This document shows, piece by piece, positions 61,469 through 64,000 of a stretch of 64,000 nucleotides of DNA; the first letter of the stretch is position 1, and each line of letters begins with the position of its first letter. Under the pieces are notes generated by a model. It made no database searches. It was not told where the DNA came from and saw nothing but the letters and a program-made list of their open reading frames with translations. The stretch is from Kandleria vitulina DSM 20405 (GTDB lineage: Bacteria > Bacillota_I > Bacilli_A > Erysipelotrichales > Coprobacillaceae): NCBI RefSeq assembly GCF_000702065.1, contig NZ_JNKN01000001.1, forward strand, positions 124,001 to 188,000. Direction: 5' to 3'. Position numbers and translations under genes: made by a program.

Positions 61469-62470
61469 ATGGCAATTACATTTGAAGGTTACGAAAGACG
61501 TATTAACCAAATCAACAAAACTCTCAACGAATATGGTATCAAAGATATCGAAGAAGCAAAAAAAATCTGCGATGATGCTGGTATCGATGTTTATAATATC
61601 GTTAAGTCTACTCAGCCAATCTGCTTCGAAAACGCATGTTGGGCTTATACTGTAGGTGCTGCTTTAGCACTTAAGAAAGGTGACAAGAAGGCTGCTGACG
61701 CTGCTAAAACTATCGGTGTTGGTTTACAGTCATTCTGTATCCCTGGTTCAGTTGCTGATGACCGTAAAGTAGGTTTAGGTCATGGTAACTTAGGTTCAAG
61801 ATTATTAGATGAAGAAACTAAATGTTTCGCATTCTTAGCTGGTCATGAATCTTTCGCAGCAGCTGAAGGTGCAATCAAGATTGCATTAAACGCTAACAAA
61901 GTAAGAAAAGAACCATTAAGAGTTATCTTAAACGGTTTAGGTAAAGATGCTGCTAAGATCATCTCAAGAATCAATGGTTTCACTTATGTTGAAACTCAGT
62001 TCGATTATTTCACTGGTGAAGTAAAAGAACTTTCAAGAACTCCTTACAGCAATGGTGACAGAGCTAAAGTAAACTGCTATGGTTCTGATGACGTACGTGA
62101 AGGTGTTGCTATCATGCATAAAGAAGGTGTAGATGTATCAATCACTGGTAACTCTACTAACCCAACTCGTTTCCAGCATCCAGTAGCTGGTACATACAAA
62201 AAAGAATGTATCGAAATGGGTAAAAAATACTTCTCAGTTGCATCAGGTGGTGGAACTGGTCGTACATTACATCCAGATAACATGGCAGCAGGTCCTGCTT
62301 CTTATGGTATGACTGATACTATGGGACGTATGCATTCTGATGCTCAGTTCGCTGGTTCTTCTTCTGTACCTGCTCACGTAGAAATGATGGGCTTAATCGG
62401 TATGGGTAACAACCCAATGGTTGGTGCTACTGTAGCAGTAGCTGTAGCTATTGAAGAAGCTTCTAAATAA
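61469..62470 (+). CDS. GGGtGRT family protein, function unknown
   Basis: 333 aa with the family-naming motif SGGGTGRTLHPDN (near residue 265). Also GLGHGNLGSRLL and TGNSTNPTRFQHPVAG. Several conserved Cys and His (CFENACWAY, CIPGS, GHESFAAAEG) suggest a metal or cluster site. No signal peptide. The family is known to be encoded beside a NifU-like partner, but no activity is established. Strong start (GGGGGAG) and codon bias indicate high expression. An Fe-S-dependent enzyme is a plausible inference only. Confidence 0.88.
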   Translation: MAITFEGYERRINQINKTLNEYGIKDIEEAKKICDDAGIDVYNIVKSTQPICFENACWAYTVGAALALKKGDKKAADAAKTIGVGLQSFCIPGSVADDRKVGLGHGNLGSRLLDEETKCFAFLAGHESFAAAEGAIKIALNANKVRKEPLRVILNGLGKDAAKIISRINGFTYVETQFDYFTGEVKELSRTPYSNGDRAKVNCYGSDDVREGVAIMHKEGVDVSITGNSTNPTRFQHPVAGTYKKECIEMGKKYFSVASGGGTGRTLHPDNMAAGPASYGMTDTMGRMHSDAQFAGSSSVPAHVEMMGLIGMGNNPMVGATVAVAVAIEEASK

Positions 62471-62481
62471 TTAACGACTAA

Positions 62482-62503
62482 AAAGACTCCCTCGGGAGTC
62501 TTT
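62482..62503 (+). terminator. Terminator of the GGGtGRT operon
   Basis: A 9-bp stem AAAGACTCC/GGAGTCTTT with loop CTCG, followed by a T-rich tract. Confidence 0.8.
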
Positions 62504-62514
62504 CTTTGTATATT

Positions 62515-62541
62515 AAAAGAAGGCTCATCAAGCCTTCTTTT
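62515..62541 (-). terminator. Terminator of the PTS IIB gene
   Basis: An 11-bp stem AAAAGAAGGCT/AGCCTTCTTTT with loop CATCA, read on the minus strand. Confidence 0.75.
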
Positions 62542-62844
62542 CTACTTTACTAAAGTTAATGCGTGTTCAAGAACCTTCTGACCATTCATCATGCCATAGT
62601 CTTTCATATCAATGACTTCAACAGGTTTATCTGGGAACAATCCGCTAACTTTCTTAAGTTCGAAACGAACCTGTGGGCCTAAAAGAATAACATCAGCATC
62701 TGCTCCTGCACTTGTCACTTCAGCTTCTGGATGAGCTTCAATAGTAATATCTTCTAACCCCTTAGCTTCTGCAGCTTTAATCATCTTATTTACTAGAAGA
62801 CTTGTAGACATCCCTGCTGAACAAATTAATAAAATCTTCACCAT
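62542..62844 (-). CDS. PTS lactose/cellobiose-type IIB component, isolated
   Basis: 100 aa phosphocarrier. Start ATG 62844 after AGGAGGTGG; the frame opens at 62871 without support. The phosphorylated Cys8 lies in LLICSAGMSTSLL, the P-loop of the cellobiose/chitobiose IIB class. No IIA, IIC or glycosidase gene is near, so it works with distant partners or has a regulatory role. An inverted repeat lies upstream (62888-62918). Confidence 0.92.
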   Translation of the reverse strand: MVKILLICSAGMSTSLLVNKMIKAAEAKGLEDITIEAHPEAEVTSAGADADVILLGPQVRFELKKVSGLFPDKPVEVIDMKDYGMMNGQKVLEHALTLVK

Positions 62845-62887
62845 GTCCACCTCCTTATTACATTTTATCATTAAAAGCCCTTACATC

Positions 62888-62918
62888 ATTATTATTTTCA
62901 GAATCTGTAAATAATAAT
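62888..62918. repeat. 10-bp inverted repeat upstream of the PTS IIB gene
   Basis: ATTATTATTT (62888-62897) and AAATAATAAT (62909-62918) are exact complements with an 11-nt gap. It lies between the IIB gene and the second cyclase, so it is a possible operator. Its AT-richness weakens the case. Confidence 0.4.
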
Positions 62919-63021
62919 CATTTTCAATTATTTTAAATATTATATCTTCCATATCTTTTATTTACGATTTGACATTTATTTTACTTTTTTATTGTGTTAC
63001 ACTTAATTCAGGAGCATTATT

Positions 63022-64000
63022 ATGGAAAACTTAATATTATATTGTGAAAACTATTTATTTTGCATAGCGATTATATCAATTCTCCTTATCCGTCTAAAGT
63101 ATGATATCGAGAAACAATATTCAAAAACCTTATATACGAGAATACTTCTTTCATGTCTTCTGTGTTTTACCAGCAACATTCTTTCAAGGATATGTGAGAT
63201 ACCACCAATAAGTGATAACTATCTATTCTTATTCTATTTATTTAAGATGTTATTCTTTATTTTCTTGGCAGAAACCATTCTTTCAATGTTCTTCTACTCT
63301 GAAAACATAAGAAAGCCGAAAAACAATCTTTCTTCTAAAACAATATTTCTCTATTCTATCCCTTTTCTTATTTCAGTCATGATAGCTATCTTCTCAACAG
63401 CTACTCACTCACTGTTCTATTTTGATAACGGCTATAATAGAGGGCCAGCCTACGTGATCTATTTAAGCATTCTCAGTCTCTATTTATTGCATCTTGTCGT
63501 TAATTCCATCATACAGGCACATTATGAGATTAATCCCTCACGAAAGCAGAAACTCATCCAGATGATTATTTTCCCATGTATGTGTGGCTTGACATTCTTT
63601 TTAAGTGTTTTCTTTATGAACTATCCAATCATATCAATAGGACTGACACTTAATCTGGTACTGCTTCATCTTTCTGTTCTTTATGAATCCATCACGATTG
63701 ATCCTCTTACTGGATTAAACAACCGTCAAAGATTGTTAGACTATATCAGTGACAAGATTCATAATCCCATTGAAGATGTCTACATCGCCATGATTGATGC
63801 AGATAACTTCAAATACATCAACGATAACTTCGGTCATATTGAAGGAGATCTCGTCTTAAAAGAGATTGCGGATGCATTAAAGAACGCCTGTCATCATTTT
63901 AAAAGAAGACCCTATATTGCAAGATATGGCGGAGATGAATTTATCATTATCATTGATGGCAACTATAATGACATCACTAACCTTATGATTGCCATACGAA
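63022..64000 (+). CDS. Membrane diguanylate cyclase (GGDEF), cut by window end
   Basis: Starts at ATG 63022 after AGGAGC and stays open to the window edge (326 codons). Six or seven hydrophobic helices occupy about residues 8-225. A GGDEF domain follows, with ITIDPLTGLNNRQRLLDY and an intact RYGGDEFIIII motif. No RxxD I-site precedes it. It is unrelated in its membrane part to the cyclase at 1329. Both may feed one c-di-GMP pool. The C-terminus is missing only because the window ends. Confidence 0.9.
   Translation, partial: MENLILYCENYLFCIAIISILLIRLKYDIEKQYSKTLYTRILLSCLLCFTSNILSRICEIPPISDNYLFLFYLFKMLFFIFLAETILSMFFYSENIRKPKNNLSSKTIFLYSIPFLISVMIAIFSTATHSLFYFDNGYNRGPAYVIYLSILSLYLLHLVVNSIIQAHYEINPSRKQKLIQMIIFPCMCGLTFFLSVFFMNYPIISIGLTLNLVLLHLSVLYESITIDPLTGLNNRQRLLDYISDKIHNPIEDVYIAMIDADNFKYINDNFGHIEGDLVLKEIADALKNACHHFKRRPYIARYGGDEFIIIIDGNYNDITNLMIAIR

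Overview
The window is a gene-dense piece of a low-GC Gram-positive chromosome. The evidence is AT-rich DNA, strong AGGAGG ribosome binding sites, T-boxes, a glmS ribozyme, class B RNase P RNA, and RNase Y, GpsB, RecU, DnaD and Rex. I infer a gut Firmicute of the Erysipelotrichia type (wide Erysipelotrichaceae/Coprobacillaceae sense), but no 16S gene is present and the lineage is a judgement from gene content. There are no rRNA or tRNA genes, CRISPR arrays, insertion sequences or prophage genes. Most genes lie on the minus strand.

Layout. 1-1025: start of mutS. 1329-3008: membrane diguanylate cyclase. 3039-12429 (minus): guaB, ricA, miaB, an unknown 82-aa gene, ymdB, rny, a TetR regulator, recA, cinA C-domain and rodZ, an order close to the Bacillus rodZ-cinA-recA-rny-ymdB-miaB-ricA region. 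12548-16635: rnpB and gpsB diverge from recU-ponA. 16663-22634 (minus): tseB-like/dnaD/nth, a zinc peptidase, HU, then cmk-der-gpsA behind an unknown Lys/Glu-rich membrane protein. 23575: ferredoxin. 23772-31601 (minus): rluB with a patatin lipase and a DUF5662 protein, scpAB, a 2-hydroxyacid dehydrogenase, a fused metallophosphoesterase, asnS. 31606-35277: rex, the t6A genes tsaD-rimI-tsaB-tsaE and a DUF402 phosphatase, apparently one operon with asnS. 35362-36037: thiT under a TPP riboswitch. 36064-38873: a MazF-like protein coupled by ATGA to a secreted NlpC/P60-SpaA surface protein.

39050-45508 (plus): the glmS ribozyme and glmS, a TPR protein, and a T-box-controlled ABC transporter whose specifier reads as Phe rather than Trp. 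45589: LCP cell-wall protein. 47081-57124 (minus): greA, udk, trhP, a TrmR-TrhP fusion, mltG, a lactonase-like protein, DUF1292, ruvX, ireB and alaS (with an Ala T-box). This is the Bacillus alaS-yrzL-yrrK-yrzB-yrrLMNO-udk-greA order with one insertion and one fusion. 57396-60404: alcohol dehydrogenase with a cre site, HAD phosphatase, LysR regulator. 60756-62470: NifU-like plus GGGtGRT operon with a structured leader. 62542: orphan PTS IIB. 63022-end: a second diguanylate cyclase, cut by the window.

The most interesting points are the single-chain TrmR-TrhP fusion, which joins wobble-uridine hydroxylation and methylation; the Phe-reading T-box on a TrpXYZ-like transporter; the MazF-like/surface-protein pair; and the uncharacterised GGGtGRT operon with its leader RNA.
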